Notes: a model not told the origin generated them from the sequence alone. A stretch of DNA of 64,000 bases from Microcoleus sp036705565 (GCA_036705565.1 JAUBUY010000019.1); one strand, 5' to 3'; shown: positions 8,441 through 17,798, counted from the stretch's first letter. Translations and numbers: made by a program.

Positions 8441-9532
8441 TTAATTTGGGACTTGGTTTCTTTCGATAATGCCACCGCCCAACAGCACATCGCCGTCATA
8501 CCAAACAGCCGCTTGTCCGGGGGTAATGCTCAACTGCGGTTCGTCAAAAATCAACTTAACTCTTGTACCGCCGACTTTTTCCTCTGCTTGGGATGGTTCC
8601 ACAGGAATAATTGTAGCGGGGACGGGGCGCGATCGATATCGAATCTGTACCTGAGCCCGAATCGGAGTCGTCGGTGCAGCTACAGAAACCCAATTCACTT
8701 TCTGGACTGTACATTCAGATTCTACTGCCAACTGTCGATCGCCCACAATTACCCGATTGCCAGCAGCATCAAGTTCAATCACATACAGCGGTTCCGGTGC
8801 AGCAATCCCAAGTCCTTTCCGCTGGCCGATGGTGTAGTGGTGAACACCGTCATGCTGTCCGAGCACCCGCCCTGACTTGTCCACAATGTCACCCTTTTGT
8901 GGCGCAATGTACTTATCCAGAAAAGCCCGCATCGAACCGTTACTTTCCACCAAGCACAAATCCTGACTTTCCGGCTTATCCGCAGTTGTCAAGCCAAATT
9001 CTGCCGCGATTCTGCGAGTTTCTGTCTTGGTAATTTCCCCCAAAGGAAACTCCGTACCCGCCAACAAATCCTGTGTTAGATCGTACAGGAAATAAGACTG
9101 ATCTTTCGCAGGGTCGATCGCCCGCAGCAACTGATAGCGACCAGTAGCAGCATCGTAAGTAATCCTAGCGTAGTGGCCTGTAGCGATTTTTTCAATTCCG
9201 AGTTCTTCGCGAGCAAACTTAAGCATCGGCCCGAACTTCACAGTTTTATTGCACTGCGAACAAGGCAGAGGTGTAACTCCTGCACTGTAACCCTCCACCA
9301 AATAATCAATAATACTTGCCTGAAAGACCTCGCGGCTGTCAACAATGTGGTGGGGAACGCCCAAATCTTCGCAAATTTTAGCGGCATCGACCATTCCCTC
9401 AGAGCAGCACTGGCCTTTGCCCTTCATCAACCACAGCGTTAAACCCACCACTTCATATCCTTGATGGTGTAAAATTGCGGCTGCTGCGGAACTATCGACC
9501 CCGCCGGAGAGGCCTACAACAATCTTGTTCAT
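8441..9532 (-). CDS. mnmA: tRNA-specific 2-thiouridylase MnmA
   Basis: A 363-residue enzyme that puts the 2-thio group on U34 of tRNA-Lys, -Glu and -Gln, using sulfur passed on from a cysteine desulfurase. The PP-loop SGGVDSSAAA (9-18) activates the uridine as an adenylate. The two catalytic cysteines are in place: C94 in PCSQCNK and C193 in SQDLCLVE. A GLGIAAPEPLYV stretch and a C-terminal beta barrel complete the family pattern, and the length is normal. The ATG at 9532 gives the standard N-terminus MNKIVVGLSGG. It is divergent from nnr with 114 bp between starts. Confidence 0.96.
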   Translation of the reverse strand: MNKIVVGLSGGVDSSAAAAILHHQGYEVVGLTLWLMKGKGQCCSEGMVDAAKICEDLGVPHHIVDSREVFQASIIDYLVEGYSAGVTPLPCSQCNKTVKFGPMLKFAREELGIEKIATGHYARITYDAATGRYQLLRAIDPAKDQSYFLYDLTQDLLAGTEFPLGEITKTETRRIAAEFGLTTADKPESQDLCLVESNGSMRAFLDKYIAPQKGDIVDKSGRVLGQHDGVHHYTIGQRKGLGIAAPEPLYVIELDAAGNRVIVGDRQLAVESECTVQKVNWVSVAAPTTPIRAQVQIRYRSRPVPATIIPVEPSQAEEKVGGTRVKLIFDEPQLSITPGQAAVWYDGDVLLGGGIIERNQVPN

Positions 9533-9646
9533 GGTTGGGGAGAAATTGCTATTTTACTGTTACTTTGTTCGATCGAGCTAATTTATTATACCACAAGTAT
9601 ACTACAAATTGCCACTGCTGCTGTTAGCTGAAATTTTAGCATTAAT

Positions 9647-11332
9647 ATGACCATTCAAAAATTTGTTGTCACCGCCGACCAAATGCGGCAAATAGAAACG
9701 AGAATTTTTGCTGCGGGAATGCCAGTCGCAGCTTTAATGGAAAAAGTCGCGGGACTGATTGCTAGACGCATTCAGCAGCTTTTGAAAGCGGAAGGAAGTT
9801 CGGCAACTAGCAGTGTACGGGATTTAACGGATAGAAGGAAAAGGGAAGAAGGGAAAAAGCTTGTTAATTCTCTATTGCCAGTTATCGGCGTATTGGTTGG
9901 GCCCGGACACAACGGCGGCGATGCTTTGGTTGTTGCCCGCGAATTGCACTTTCAAGGGTTCCAAGTAGTTATTTACTGCCCGTTTTCTAAACTTAAGGAA
10001 CTCACGAAAACTCACGCTGATTATGCGCGTTCTTTAAATATTCCATTTATTGATAAAGTTGAAGGGCTGAAAAACTGTGAGTTGCTCGTAGATGGTTTAT
10101 TTGGATTTGGATTAGAACGAGAAATTACTAACGCTAGCGCAGCAGCTATTGACGAAATAAATAATTTAAATATACCAATTTTAAGTATAGACATTCCTTC
10201 GGGAATTCATACAGATACAGGAGAAGTTTTGGGAACGGCAATTAGGGCAAAACATACATTATGTTTGGGATTGTGGAAAATGGCATTTCTGCAAGACAGA
10301 GCGTTAGAATATATCGGCATTTCCGAATTAATTGATTTTGATATTCCCACAGCAGATATTGCAGCAATATTGGGCGAAACGCCAGCAATACAACGCATTA
10401 CAAAAGCCTCGGCAACTCAGCATTTGCCGTTACCCCGATCGCCAATTTCGCACAAATATACCAACGGTAACATACTAATTATTGCAGGTTCCCGCCGCTA
10501 CAGCGGAGCAGCAATTTTGGCAGCCTTGGGAGCAAGAGCAAGCGGCATCGGAATGCTATCCATTGCTGTTCCTGAGTCGCTTAAACCGATGTTGAGCTGT
10601 CAGTTGCCAGAGGCATTAGTTATAGGATGTCCCGAAACCCAAAGCGGTGCAATTAGCGAGTTACCAGTAGCAATTGATTTGAGTTCTTATGATGCGATCG
10701 CCGCAGGGCCAGGTCTGACATTGGAAGCGGCAATAGCTGTAGAATCTGTACTGGAGAGCGATCGACCTCTGGTTTTAGATGCTGACGGTTTAAATATCCT
10801 CGCTCAACTCGGCACAGTCCCGATTTTGTCCGAACGCTCAGCACTGACAATTATCACGCCTCATCCGGGCGAATTCAAGCGTTTATTTCCCGAATTAGCC
10901 GACGAAACCGGCGACGATCGAATTGCCGCAAGTCAAGCAGCAGCTCAGCTTTGCGGTGCAACGATATTGCTCAAAGGAGCCAGAGTGTGCATAAGTTGGA
11001 AGGATGAGGGCGATTCCCTACGGGATAGCTACGCTTCACGTACCATCACCTACCTCAATCCCGAAAGCACTCCAGCCCTCGCCAGAGGCGGCAGCGGCGA
11101 CGTTCTCACAGGCTTGTTAGGGGGACTATTAGCAAGTGCGATCGCCCGCAAATCCCCCCCCAAATCAGTTGCTGTAACAGCAGCTTGGTGGCACGCTCAA
11201 GCCGGAATCATGGCTGCTAAAGAACGGACGGAATTAGGAGTAGATGCCTTTACTTTGACACAGTATTTAATTCCAACATTGCGAGAATTTGCTAAGGATC
11301 GTGGATTAAATAACTTCCGTAGGTTGGGTTGA
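9647..11332 (+). CDS. nnr: Bifunctional NAD(P)H-hydrate epimerase / ADP-dependent dehydratase
   Basis: A 561-residue metabolite-repair enzyme restoring damaged NAD(P)HX. The N-terminal YjeF_N epimerase domain (about 1-245) has GPGHNGGDALVVARE (from 86) and DIPSGIHTDTG. The C-terminal carbohydrate-kinase-like dehydratase (about 265-550) has AGPGLTLE, DADGLNIL, TPHPGEFKRL and ARGGSGDVLTGLLGG. Two oddities: a 29-bp dispersed repeat lies in frame at 11012-11040, adding about ten residues (SLRDSYASRT) shortly before the GGSGD loop. The last codons also run into another repeat, so the C-terminus NNFRRLG is repeat-encoded. An insert of charged residues at about 50-75 also departs from the usual sequence. 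The catalytic motifs are intact. Confidence 0.95.
   Translation: MTIQKFVVTADQMRQIETRIFAAGMPVAALMEKVAGLIARRIQQLLKAEGSSATSSVRDLTDRRKREEGKKLVNSLLPVIGVLVGPGHNGGDALVVARELHFQGFQVVIYCPFSKLKELTKTHADYARSLNIPFIDKVEGLKNCELLVDGLFGFGLEREITNASAAAIDEINNLNIPILSIDIPSGIHTDTGEVLGTAIRAKHTLCLGLWKMAFLQDRALEYIGISELIDFDIPTADIAAILGETPAIQRITKASATQHLPLPRSPISHKYTNGNILIIAGSRRYSGAAILAALGARASGIGMLSIAVPESLKPMLSCQLPEALVIGCPETQSGAISELPVAIDLSSYDAIAAGPGLTLEAAIAVESVLESDRPLVLDADGLNILAQLGTVPILSERSALTIITPHPGEFKRLFPELADETGDDRIAASQAAAQLCGATILLKGARVCISWKDEGDSLRDSYASRTITYLNPESTPALARGGSGDVLTGLLGGLLASAIARKSPPKSVAVTAAWWHAQAGIMAAKERTELGVDAFTLTQYLIPTLREFAKDRGLNNFRRLG
11012..11040 (+). repeat. 29-bp dispersed repeat, copy A (inside nnr)
   Basis: Begins GATTCCCTACGGGATAGC and ends CGCTTCACG. 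An identical 29-bp copy lies in the opposite orientation at 39478-39506 inside the giant membrane protein gene, and a copy with two changes is intergenic at 12581-12609. Each contains two small palindromes (TCCCTACGGGA and AGCTACGCT). Confidence 0.85.
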
Positions 11333-11406
11333 GGAACGAAACCCAACAATCAAGCGTGGCGTTGGGTGGAGTGAAACGGAGGGTTCGTTCCACGGGCCCA
11401 ACCTAC
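11319..11406. repeat. Palindromic repeat at the 3' end of nnr
   Basis: GTAGGTTGGGTTGAGGAACG at the left faces CGTTCC...CCCAACCTAC at the right, with a second internal pair of GGGTT/AACCC. It supplies the nnr stop codon and could serve as its transcription terminator. Between 11407 and 11576 I see nothing definite. Confidence 0.75.
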
Positions 11407-11576
11407 AAAAAATGCAAGTTATTTAATTCTCATTCCTAAGTAAACAATCGACATGAGTTGGTAGAGTGCGTACCCCCCATCTTTGTATTGGGTAGGTGTG
11501 CACCGCGCACCTTAGCCCTTGGTTTGTATTGACAACGGAAGTCCTCATAAAGATATTACAACTTGCATTCCTTACG

Positions 11577-11710
11577 ACTGACATCTTGCAGCAATATCAA
11601 TAAGAGGATTTTTCGTGGGGTCGGGCGGGTTTATAGAACCTATTTGCAAGCTTTAAGGCTGTTGGCGAACCCGCCCCTACGGCTAATTGAGAATGGTGCA
11701 ATATCTCAGT
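11577..11710. mobile_element. 134-bp MITE, copy 1
   Basis: Bounded by 25-bp inverted repeats with about four mismatches (ACTGACATCTTGCAGCAATA at the left, the reverse of it ending CTCAGT). Inside is a second palindrome, GGGCGGGTT (from 11622) facing AACCCGCCC. A nearly identical copy lies at 34734-34867 (I count differences only near the two ends). It has no coding capacity, so it is probably moved by a transposase in trans. Confidence 0.85.
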
Positions 11711-11849
11711 TACGACAAACCAACGGGTAACTCAAACGAGCGACACTCACATGAGTGACACTCTAAAAAGTGACTGTGCATCCACAAATCCCACCAGTTA
11801 TACCTGAAATATCAAACACCAAAACTTAAATATTGAGAGGAACCACATT

Positions 11850-12380
11850 ATGTACACCGAAGAAAGAAGCTTGAACAATGAAACTATGGCTCTTGTCGCC
11901 GATACTACTGCTCAATCAACTCTGGCATTTGCTGAAACCACTGGAGTAAACAAACCGACTTTGCAAAGGGGTTCAACAGGTCAAGCTGTCAAGGAACTAC
12001 AACAGCTTCTATTTCATTGGGGTTATTATTTCGGGTCGATTGACGGTATTTTCGGCGTCCAAGTTTACAACGGGGTCATAGGCTATCAACACCGCGTCTT
12101 TTTAAAAGAAGATGGGATTGTCGGCCCTCTCACTTGGGAAGCACTATACTCTGGTGCACCTGTGAATATGCCGATCGTCATGAAGGGCAGTTCTGGTAAT
12201 GCTGTTAAAATTGTTCAGAATGTCTTGAAAATCAATGGATACTATTTCGGATTCATTGACGGATTATTCGGGCCGATGACAAATGTAGCAGTGCGACAAT
12301 TGCAACTGAGCATGGCTTTACCGCAAGATGGAATTGTCGGCTACAGAACTTGGCACGCCCTCAGCAAGTTACCGCACTAA
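11850..12380 (+). CDS. Protein with two peptidoglycan-binding domains
   Basis: A 176-residue protein with two PG_binding_1 repeats: about 37-105 (LQRGSTGQAVKELQQLL ... DGIVGPLTWEALY) and about 110-174 (MKGSSGNAVKIVQNVL ... DGIVGYRTWHALS). Each has the G-x-V-xx-LQ-LL helix, the G-YFG-IDG-FG motif and the DGIVG...TW ending. These domains bind cell-wall peptide or glycan. There is no enzymatic domain and no clear signal peptide; the first 35 residues are polar. AGAGGAACC about 10 bases before the ATG is a good ribosome-binding site. The gene stands alone. Confidence 0.9.
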   Translation: MYTEERSLNNETMALVADTTAQSTLAFAETTGVNKPTLQRGSTGQAVKELQQLLFHWGYYFGSIDGIFGVQVYNGVIGYQHRVFLKEDGIVGPLTWEALYSGAPVNMPIVMKGSSGNAVKIVQNVLKINGYYFGFIDGLFGPMTNVAVRQLQLSMALPQDGIVGYRTWHALSKLPH

Positions 12381-12510
12381 TGACTGGTTGGATTCATATC
12401 AATTCCGGTTGTACGAGCGAAATGACTGTTGACTGTTGACTCGATTTTATTATTCTGATGCAACCGGAAACGATATCACTTTCAGTAATCGCAAAAAATC
12501 TGTAGATCAA

Positions 12511-12541
12511 TTAGGGATTTAGGCTTTGCCTAAGTCCCTAA
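12511..12541. terminator. Hairpin in the space after the peptidoglycan-binding gene
   Basis: TTAGGGATTTAGGC at 12511 pairs with GCCTAAGTCCCTAA, with a loop of three bases. There is no T run, so a terminator role is only possible. The rest of 12381-12885 holds a copy of the 29-bp repeat (12581-12609) and no credible gene. Confidence 0.4.
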
Positions 12542-12580
12542 TTCTCGTTAAGGGTAAGGCAGCGCGCGGGAATGGCGATT

Positions 12581-12609
12581 GATTCCCTGCGGGATAGCTT
12601 CGCTTCACG
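12581..12609 (+). repeat. 29-bp dispersed repeat, copy B (intergenic)
   Basis: Begins GATTCCCTGCGGGATAGC and differs at two positions from the identical pair at 11012-11040 and 39478-39506. It lies between genes, showing that the element is not tied to a coding context. Confidence 0.8.
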
Positions 12610-12885
12610 CAAATTCTGTTACCGTTCCAGGCGATGAAAAATATTCTCGACTTTTCCGTGTTTTTTTGTTAGTATATCTTAGGAAATTGGGAGCCACAAT
12701 CCGGTTTATTTCCCTTCTGATTTAGTTGTAAATAGTTGCACTCAGAAAAATATTATTTCGATACTTACCTAACAAGACTTACCGATGGCAGGCTTATTCC
12801 CGGTTTCTACGAAAAATTCCAGGTTGAGTAACGAGAAATCTAGAAATCAACCGGGTTTTTAAGCCAAGCGCACGCAAGTCCCGAA

Positions 12886-13365
12886 CTAGCCTTTGATGAA
12901 CTTTTCTAATTTTTGAGCCATCTTCTCGACAATTCCCTCTGAAGTATCTGCAGCCGATGATTCAGCTTCAATACGCTTGACCACATCCTCTGAAAGATTC
13001 AGCAACTGCACTAATTTTTGATAAGCTGCGGCTTCTTCAGCGTTAATTTTTGGTTCATCGGGAGTGCGAGAACTAGATGAAATCACTTCATAGCCTAGTT
13101 GCAAGACTAATTCCTTTTCATCTTGAGTTTCTAGTTGGCCGATCAACTCGTCAAGGGGGATATTTTGCATGATGTAATCCCGCAGTTCTTGTTGCATTTG
13201 TTGTCCGTCGGTATCTGGGGCAAACAAACGACAAAAGCGATCGAGCATTAAATTAACTTCTTCTGTGGCGAGTTCGCCGTCAGCCCAGGCCATAGAAGCA
13301 ACAATTCTCAGCAGATTCATTTGGCGGGGCGTAATTGATGGAGGAGGTGGGGTTTGCATAATCAA
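12886..13365 (-). CDS. TerB-like domain protein
   Basis: A 159-residue acidic helical protein. The segment RQMNLLRIVASMAWADGELATEEVNLMLD (first half about 13-41) is the signature start of the TerB/DjlA-like fold, with the D-G-E metal-binding-like loop. A second repeat-like half reads DEKELVLQLGYEVIS...EEAAAYQKLVQLLNL. TerB domains occur in tellurite-resistance and stress proteins, but single-domain cyanobacterial copies have no established job. No tellurite genes are nearby. The terminal helix KMAQKLEKFIKG is amphipathic. Confidence 0.8.
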   Translation of the reverse strand: MIMQTPPPPSITPRQMNLLRIVASMAWADGELATEEVNLMLDRFCRLFAPDTDGQQMQQELRDYIMQNIPLDELIGQLETQDEKELVLQLGYEVISSSSRTPDEPKINAEEAAAYQKLVQLLNLSEDVVKRIEAESSAADTSEGIVEKMAQKLEKFIKG

Positions 13366-13408
13366 AATGGGTAATTGGTAATATTAATTCCGGTGCAACC
13401 GGAATTAT

Positions 13409-13453
13409 TGTTGACTGTTGACTGTTGACTGTTGACTGTTGACTGTTAACTGT
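13409..13453. repeat. Heptamer tandem repeat (TGTTGAC)n
   Basis: Six or so perfect TGTTGAC units upstream of the TerB-like gene, preceded by a perfect hairpin AATTCCGGT-GCA-ACCGGAATT at 13386-13406. Heptamer arrays of this kind are typical of filamentous cyanobacterial genomes. Confidence 0.9.
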
Positions 13454-13587
13454 CAGTCGAAAAACTGAATGATAGTTGAGTATTGACGGGTGATTCAATT
13501 TTACCAGGAGGATGCTAGCGGAATTGGGAATTGGGAATTGAGCTTGATTTCTTCTGGTCTTTTCTTTCCCGTTCACCTTCTGTTAGG

Positions 13588-15489
13588 TCACAATTTCGAT
13601 AAAGGAACTCCCAGCCATCCAGTAAAGTTTTGTTTCTGAATAGCAGTGGGCTGTTCCACCGGCACGATCGAGTAACGCATCGGGCGCGGCGGGGCGAGAG
13701 TAACAGGACAAGTCCGCAGTTCGTCTTGGTGAAAAACTGTCACCGAGACGATATCCCCAGGCTTGAAATCTTTTAGTCTCTCGCCCGCTTGTTCAGAATT
13801 TACACGAAAACCTTCGATCGCCAGCAACTCGTCCCCAGCATCAATTCCGGCCAATTGTGCCGGAGATCCTACTTCGACAAATTTAACCATTTCCCGCCCG
13901 TTTTCCGTTCCCAACGTCCAACCGATGCGAGGTATTTCGCTAGTTTCAGTTGCGGTGAGTTCCAGCCCGAAAGGTTCCAGATATTTGTTGTAAGGCAACT
14001 CTTCTGTGCCGTCTATATAGCGCGCGAAAAAGTCGCTCAAATCGATGCCGGCGACGGACTCGATCGCACTTTGCAACTGTTCTGGAGTAAAGCCTATTTC
14101 TGCGGGTAGCGAAGGAGAATTTAAGTGTCCGTTTGAGGTTAAATGCGCCGATTTGCCGTCTGTTTCCGACTTCAGGTCAAAATCGCCGTTTTGGGCAGAA
14201 TTAGCATTGCCAAACTTCTGCCACATCAAACGCATCACGTCGTCGAGCGATCGCTCATTGCCGTGTTTGGCGCGAATCAACAAATCGAGCAAAAACGAAA
14301 CAACTTCCCCTTTCAAATAATAGGAAATCTGCGAGTTGTCGCTGTTAGAATCCCGGCGATAAAGTTTAATCCAAGCATCCCAGCTCGACTCGCTCACAGG
14401 CTGTACACTCCGCCCCGGAGTCGTCTGCAAGCGAGTAATTTCCTTAGCCATACCTTGGAAAAAACCTTTCACGCTGTAGAGACCTGAGCGAAAAGGAATC
14501 ACCAAATCGTAATAACTTGTAGTGCCTTCAGAGAACCATAAAGAAGGAGTATAATTCTCTTTTTCGTAGTCAAATACTTCGAGAGCTTTCGGTCGAATGC
14601 GCTTGACATTCCACAGGTGAAAAAACTCGTGAGCTACCAACTGAATAAAGCGTTCATACTTTTCCTTAGCCCGAAAACCAAAACGCGGATAGTTGAGAGT
14701 GCAACTCTCCTTGTGTTCCAAACCGCCAAAACCAGAGCCGGACAAATGTAGGAAAAACACATAGCGTTCGTAAGGCAAACCGCCGAACATTTTTGCCTCA
14801 ACTTCGATCACTTTTTGGATGTCTCGAATCGTGCGATCGGGTTCTAAATTGCCTTTCCCCCAAACAACTAGCTGGTGGGGTTTTCCCATCACTTCAAACT
14901 CGTACACTTCGTGACAGCCAATCTCAAAAGGACTATCGACAAGGGTATCAAAATCCGCAGCAGCGAAAGTAAGATTTTGGCCAGAAACAGGCGGCAAAGT
15001 AGTAACGGTGCGCCATTCCGGCTGCGGCGGCACAACGGTTACGGTGTAGCAGTTGCTCTCAAAACCGGGCAAGAAAAAGCACAAAGCCGCCGGATTGAAA
15101 TAACCGTGAGTCGAGTCTAAATGATTGGTTCGCACTGTCAGTTCGTTGGCAAAAATGCGGTAGCGAACCGTGATATCTGACACCGAATCGGTCTCGATTT
15201 GCCAGTGATTTTTGCTGAGCTTGCGCCAAGGTAAAGCTCGATCGCCCGATAGCGAGCTAAAATCTTGCAGGTGGCGGGCGTACTCTCGAACCAAGTAAGA
15301 ACCGGGAGTCCAGACAGGCATTTTTAAATCCAGAACCGACTCCGACCAACCTTGCACGCGCAAAGTTACTTCAAAGAGATGGGATTCAGGATTGGGCATC
15401 GCCACCGAATATTGAATTGTCGGTGCTGTTAGTTGCCCCTCACGGTTGCCGGCAGCGGACGAGGTATCCAAAGAAGTAACATCAGTCAT
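13588..15489 (-). CDS. M61 family metallopeptidase with C-terminal PDZ domain
   Basis: A 633-residue zinc peptidase of the glycyl aminopeptidase family. The active site is H287-E-F-F-H291, followed by LWNVKRIRP, and the downstream metal ligand lies in SLWFSEGTTSYYDL. GGLEHKESCTLNY before it is the substrate-binding region of M61 enzymes. The N-terminal 160 residues form the beta-sandwich of the family and a PDZ domain occupies about 520-605. No signal peptide is visible, so it is likely cytosolic. Its ATG overlaps the stop codon of the upstream Crp-type regulator in an ATGA, so the two are translationally coupled. Confidence 0.93.
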   Translation of the reverse strand: MTDVTSLDTSSAAGNREGQLTAPTIQYSVAMPNPESHLFEVTLRVQGWSESVLDLKMPVWTPGSYLVREYARHLQDFSSLSGDRALPWRKLSKNHWQIETDSVSDITVRYRIFANELTVRTNHLDSTHGYFNPAALCFFLPGFESNCYTVTVVPPQPEWRTVTTLPPVSGQNLTFAAADFDTLVDSPFEIGCHEVYEFEVMGKPHQLVVWGKGNLEPDRTIRDIQKVIEVEAKMFGGLPYERYVFFLHLSGSGFGGLEHKESCTLNYPRFGFRAKEKYERFIQLVAHEFFHLWNVKRIRPKALEVFDYEKENYTPSLWFSEGTTSYYDLVIPFRSGLYSVKGFFQGMAKEITRLQTTPGRSVQPVSESSWDAWIKLYRRDSNSDNSQISYYLKGEVVSFLLDLLIRAKHGNERSLDDVMRLMWQKFGNANSAQNGDFDLKSETDGKSAHLTSNGHLNSPSLPAEIGFTPEQLQSAIESVAGIDLSDFFARYIDGTEELPYNKYLEPFGLELTATETSEIPRIGWTLGTENGREMVKFVEVGSPAQLAGIDAGDELLAIEGFRVNSEQAGERLKDFKPGDIVSVTVFHQDELRTCPVTLAPPRPMRYSIVPVEQPTAIQKQNFTGWLGVPLSKL

Positions 15490-16166
15490 TGACTTGCCAA
15501 ATTAATCAAGTGCTTGAGGTTGAGCAAATGGATAGTTTGGTGGTCTGGATCGATTTTGATCCAACCTTTACTATCGAGTTTTTCCATAATTTTGCTGGTT
15601 TCATCTAGGGTGATATCTGTGACATCAGCTAAGTCTTCATAAGGAATATTGAAGATATCTTTGCCCTCAGCAGTTTTCTGACCGTAGTTTTCTGCCAGCT
15701 CGACTAAAGTATTTGCTAGTTTAACCGCAGGCTGGCGGTTTCGGAGTTGATAGCGGAGATTGGTTTGGCGGAGTCGCCGCACCATCAGTTGCAGCATCCG
15801 GTGGTGCAATTGCGGGTCTTTAAACAGGGTTTGGATAAATCGCTGAGCTGTGACGCTGAGAAGTCGCACGGGCGATAGAGCAAGTACGTCATTCGATCGG
15901 GGAGATTCGTCCAGAATGGCCATTTCGCCGAAGAAGGCACCCCGTCCTAAAATAGCCATTGATACAGCTCGATCGTTTGACAAGCGGCGGACTTTTACCC
16001 AGCCAGACACGACAAAGTAAATCGCGTTGCCCCAAGAATCCTCCATCACCACAGCTCGGCCCGGGGGATACTCATGCTTGACGGCATTTGATAGCAGCCC
16101 TCCCAAGGTTTCTGGGTTAGCACCCTTAAATAGAGGGAATAGCTCACTGAAAGCTTCTGTCTTCAT
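15486..16166 (-). CDS. Crp/Fnr-family transcription regulator
   Basis: A 226-residue regulator with a cyclic-nucleotide-binding fold (about 10-125, including GRGAFFGEMAILDESPRSNDV) and a C-terminal winged helix-turn-helix (about 150-220, with IPYEDLADVTDITLDETSKI as recognition region). The phosphate-binding cassette GEMAILDESPRSNDV resembles, but does not exactly match, the cAMP-binding R-S-A pattern, so the ligand is uncertain. It is the first gene of a two-gene unit with the M61 peptidase (4-base overlap). An adenylate cyclase is encoded elsewhere in the window, but a link is speculative. Confidence 0.88.
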   Translation of the reverse strand: MKTEAFSELFPLFKGANPETLGGLLSNAVKHEYPPGRAVVMEDSWGNAIYFVVSGWVKVRRLSNDRAVSMAILGRGAFFGEMAILDESPRSNDVLALSPVRLLSVTAQRFIQTLFKDPQLHHRMLQLMVRRLRQTNLRYQLRNRQPAVKLANTLVELAENYGQKTAEGKDIFNIPYEDLADVTDITLDETSKIMEKLDSKGWIKIDPDHQTIHLLNLKHLINLASQ

Positions 16167-16326
16167 GCAAACTCGCGGAGGTGGGAAATATGATTAGGCG
16201 ACACCCAACAGCTAGGGAACGATCGATGTTTGGGAACACAAACAATCCGTTGCTCCTTTAATTGATCATAAGGGTGGACAGGCCCGGTTCACGTAAAATT
16301 GGCAGATTCTTTAATCTTAAACGGGT

Positions 16327-17211
16327 TTACAAGCCTGCCACTGCCTTTTGAACTTTACCCAACAGAGGTTCTATGTATTCCGGCCAGCCGATCGCGATTG
16401 ACTGCCTGTGGGCCAGAGTTTCCGGCTCGATCGCATCTTTACTCCACCTCAGCGGTTGACCTTGCAAGTCGCAACAAACCAATCCGGCTGCTTTTGCTAA
16501 AGCCAAAGGGCCGGCGGTATCCCACACTTTAACTCTGCCGTTGAGATACAGGTACAAACCAGCTCGACCGAAGATAACTTCCATCACTTTTAAGCCAAAG
16601 CTGCCCAGCGAGTAAAATTCTGCGCCGGGGATGCTTTGGGCGATCGCCAGGGCGTAGTTTTTCTGGTCTTTGTCTCCGAGAATAATTTTACAATTTTCCG
16701 CTGTCGGAGCCGGGGGTTTGCATAGGGCGATCGGCTGTGGCGCTTCGGTTCCGACACTTTGGAACAATCCCCAATCTTTGCCGCCAAAATACATTTGGTC
16801 AAAAGCCGGGGCGTAGAGCCAGCCGGCCACCGGGTTCCCTTCCAGCAGCAGCCCCACCATGGAAGCGTAGTGCAGTTTTCCCCGAATAAATTCTTCAGTC
16901 CCGTCGAGGGGATCGATGCACCAGAGGCGCTGGTAATTGGCGCAGTAAGCTGTTCTGGAGGCGACGTTTTCCTCGGTGATCCTGCCGTCTTCAGGAAACA
17001 AAGCGCTAAATGCTGCCGATAGTTGTCGGTCTAGGTATTGATCGATACTCGTCACGTAGTCGTTGGGCCCTTTCTCGGAAACTTCAAAAGGTTCGGCTGC
17101 TAGCTTGTAAGCTTCTTGACCGCACTCGCGCAGGGTGTAGCGAATTTTTTGGTCTTGCTCTGGAGAAATATACATGAGGTTAAACATAAATTTTTTAGCT
17201 AACTTCAGCAT
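16327..17211 (-). CDS. Inositol monophosphatase-family enzyme, CysQ-like 3'(2'),5'-bisphosphate nucleotidase
   Basis: A 294-residue Mg-dependent phosphatase. Motifs: DYVTSIDQYLD, the ITEEN glutamates, WCIDPLDGTEEFIRG (metal-binding DPxDGT) and VWDTAGPLALAKAAG. DGTEEF rather than DGTxNF fits the CysQ branch, which hydrolyses PAP (and PAPS) formed during sulfate assimilation. Inositol or fructose phosphates are alternative substrates. The ATG at 17211 gives MLKLAKKFMFNLMYIS; a start at the internal Met in NLMYISPEQD would give a more usual length. The gene is single; cysA lies far away at 51923. Confidence 0.85.
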   Translation of the reverse strand: MLKLAKKFMFNLMYISPEQDQKIRYTLRECGQEAYKLAAEPFEVSEKGPNDYVTSIDQYLDRQLSAAFSALFPEDGRITEENVASRTAYCANYQRLWCIDPLDGTEEFIRGKLHYASMVGLLLEGNPVAGWLYAPAFDQMYFGGKDWGLFQSVGTEAPQPIALCKPPAPTAENCKIILGDKDQKNYALAIAQSIPGAEFYSLGSFGLKVMEVIFGRAGLYLYLNGRVKVWDTAGPLALAKAAGLVCCDLQGQPLRWSKDAIEPETLAHRQSIAIGWPEYIEPLLGKVQKAVAGL

Positions 17212-17251
17212 AAAAGCTTAAGTCCTTGGAATCGATCGGCGCGTGTCATTC

Positions 17252-17360
17252 GATTTTAGATTTTAGATTTTAGATTTTGGATTGACTTGCGCGAGATCAA
17301 TTCGGGGGACGCAAGGATTTGAGATTTTAGATTTTGGATTGATTTGCGCGAGATAAATCA
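17252..17360. repeat. Composite heptamer repeat with GATTGACTTGCGCGAGAT unit
   Basis: (GATTTTA)n followed by GATTGACTTGCGCGAGATCA, then a second round of GATTTTA units and GATTGATTTGCGCGAGATAA. The same compound unit recurs at 29912-29963 and, reversed, at 35591-35680. It fills the start of the 590-bp space 17212-17798. Confidence 0.85.
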
Positions 17361-17523
17361 CGTGGCGGTACCATCTAGAAATTCTTGGTCACTGTTTTTG
17401 ATTCGTACAGGATTTGGGCGCGGGTGTCGATAAACCCGGTTTCCTAACCGTCAGCGCGGTTGCGATACAAGCCCCAGACAGGATCGATCTGATGTGCTGC
17501 ACCATTGTCAATAATCCTTTTAC

Positions 17524-17602
17524 AAACAGGCTTTCCGGCCTGTTCCACAAGAAATTTATCTTTTGTAGAACGGGCCCCAGAGCCCGTTCTTGAGAATGGT
17601 GC
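17524..17602. repeat. Paired hairpins of the AGGC-TTTCC-GGCCT family
   Basis: ACAGGCTTTCCGGCCTGT near 17524 is a relative of the array at 8180-8402, and AGAACGGGC...GCCCGTTCT follows at 17576-17602. A (TCTAAAA)n heptamer array then runs over 17664-17700. No gene is credible here. Confidence 0.7.
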
Positions 17603-17798
17603 AAGATGTGAGATTGATGGAAATCAAAAAAATTTACACATGAGGGAGAACCCCCCAGATTTTTCTAAAATCTAAAATCTAAAATCTAAAATCTAAAATC
17701 GACCGATCGATCGTACCAGCACTTTCAACAGCAGAGGATAGAATCTTCAGAGGTTAGATAATTTGTGCCAGCACCAGAATAAATATAAGGAGAATACT

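Noticed and set aside
8136..8499. Open frames on both strands (78-119 residues) with repeated FVEQAEKPVP-like peptides
   Set aside because: They are produced by the hairpin repeat array, appear in several frames at once and have no ribosome-binding site or conserved domain.
13280..13576. 98-residue minus-strand frame containing VNSQQSTVNSQQST
   Set aside because: The repeat peptide is just the translation of the TGTTGAC heptamer array.
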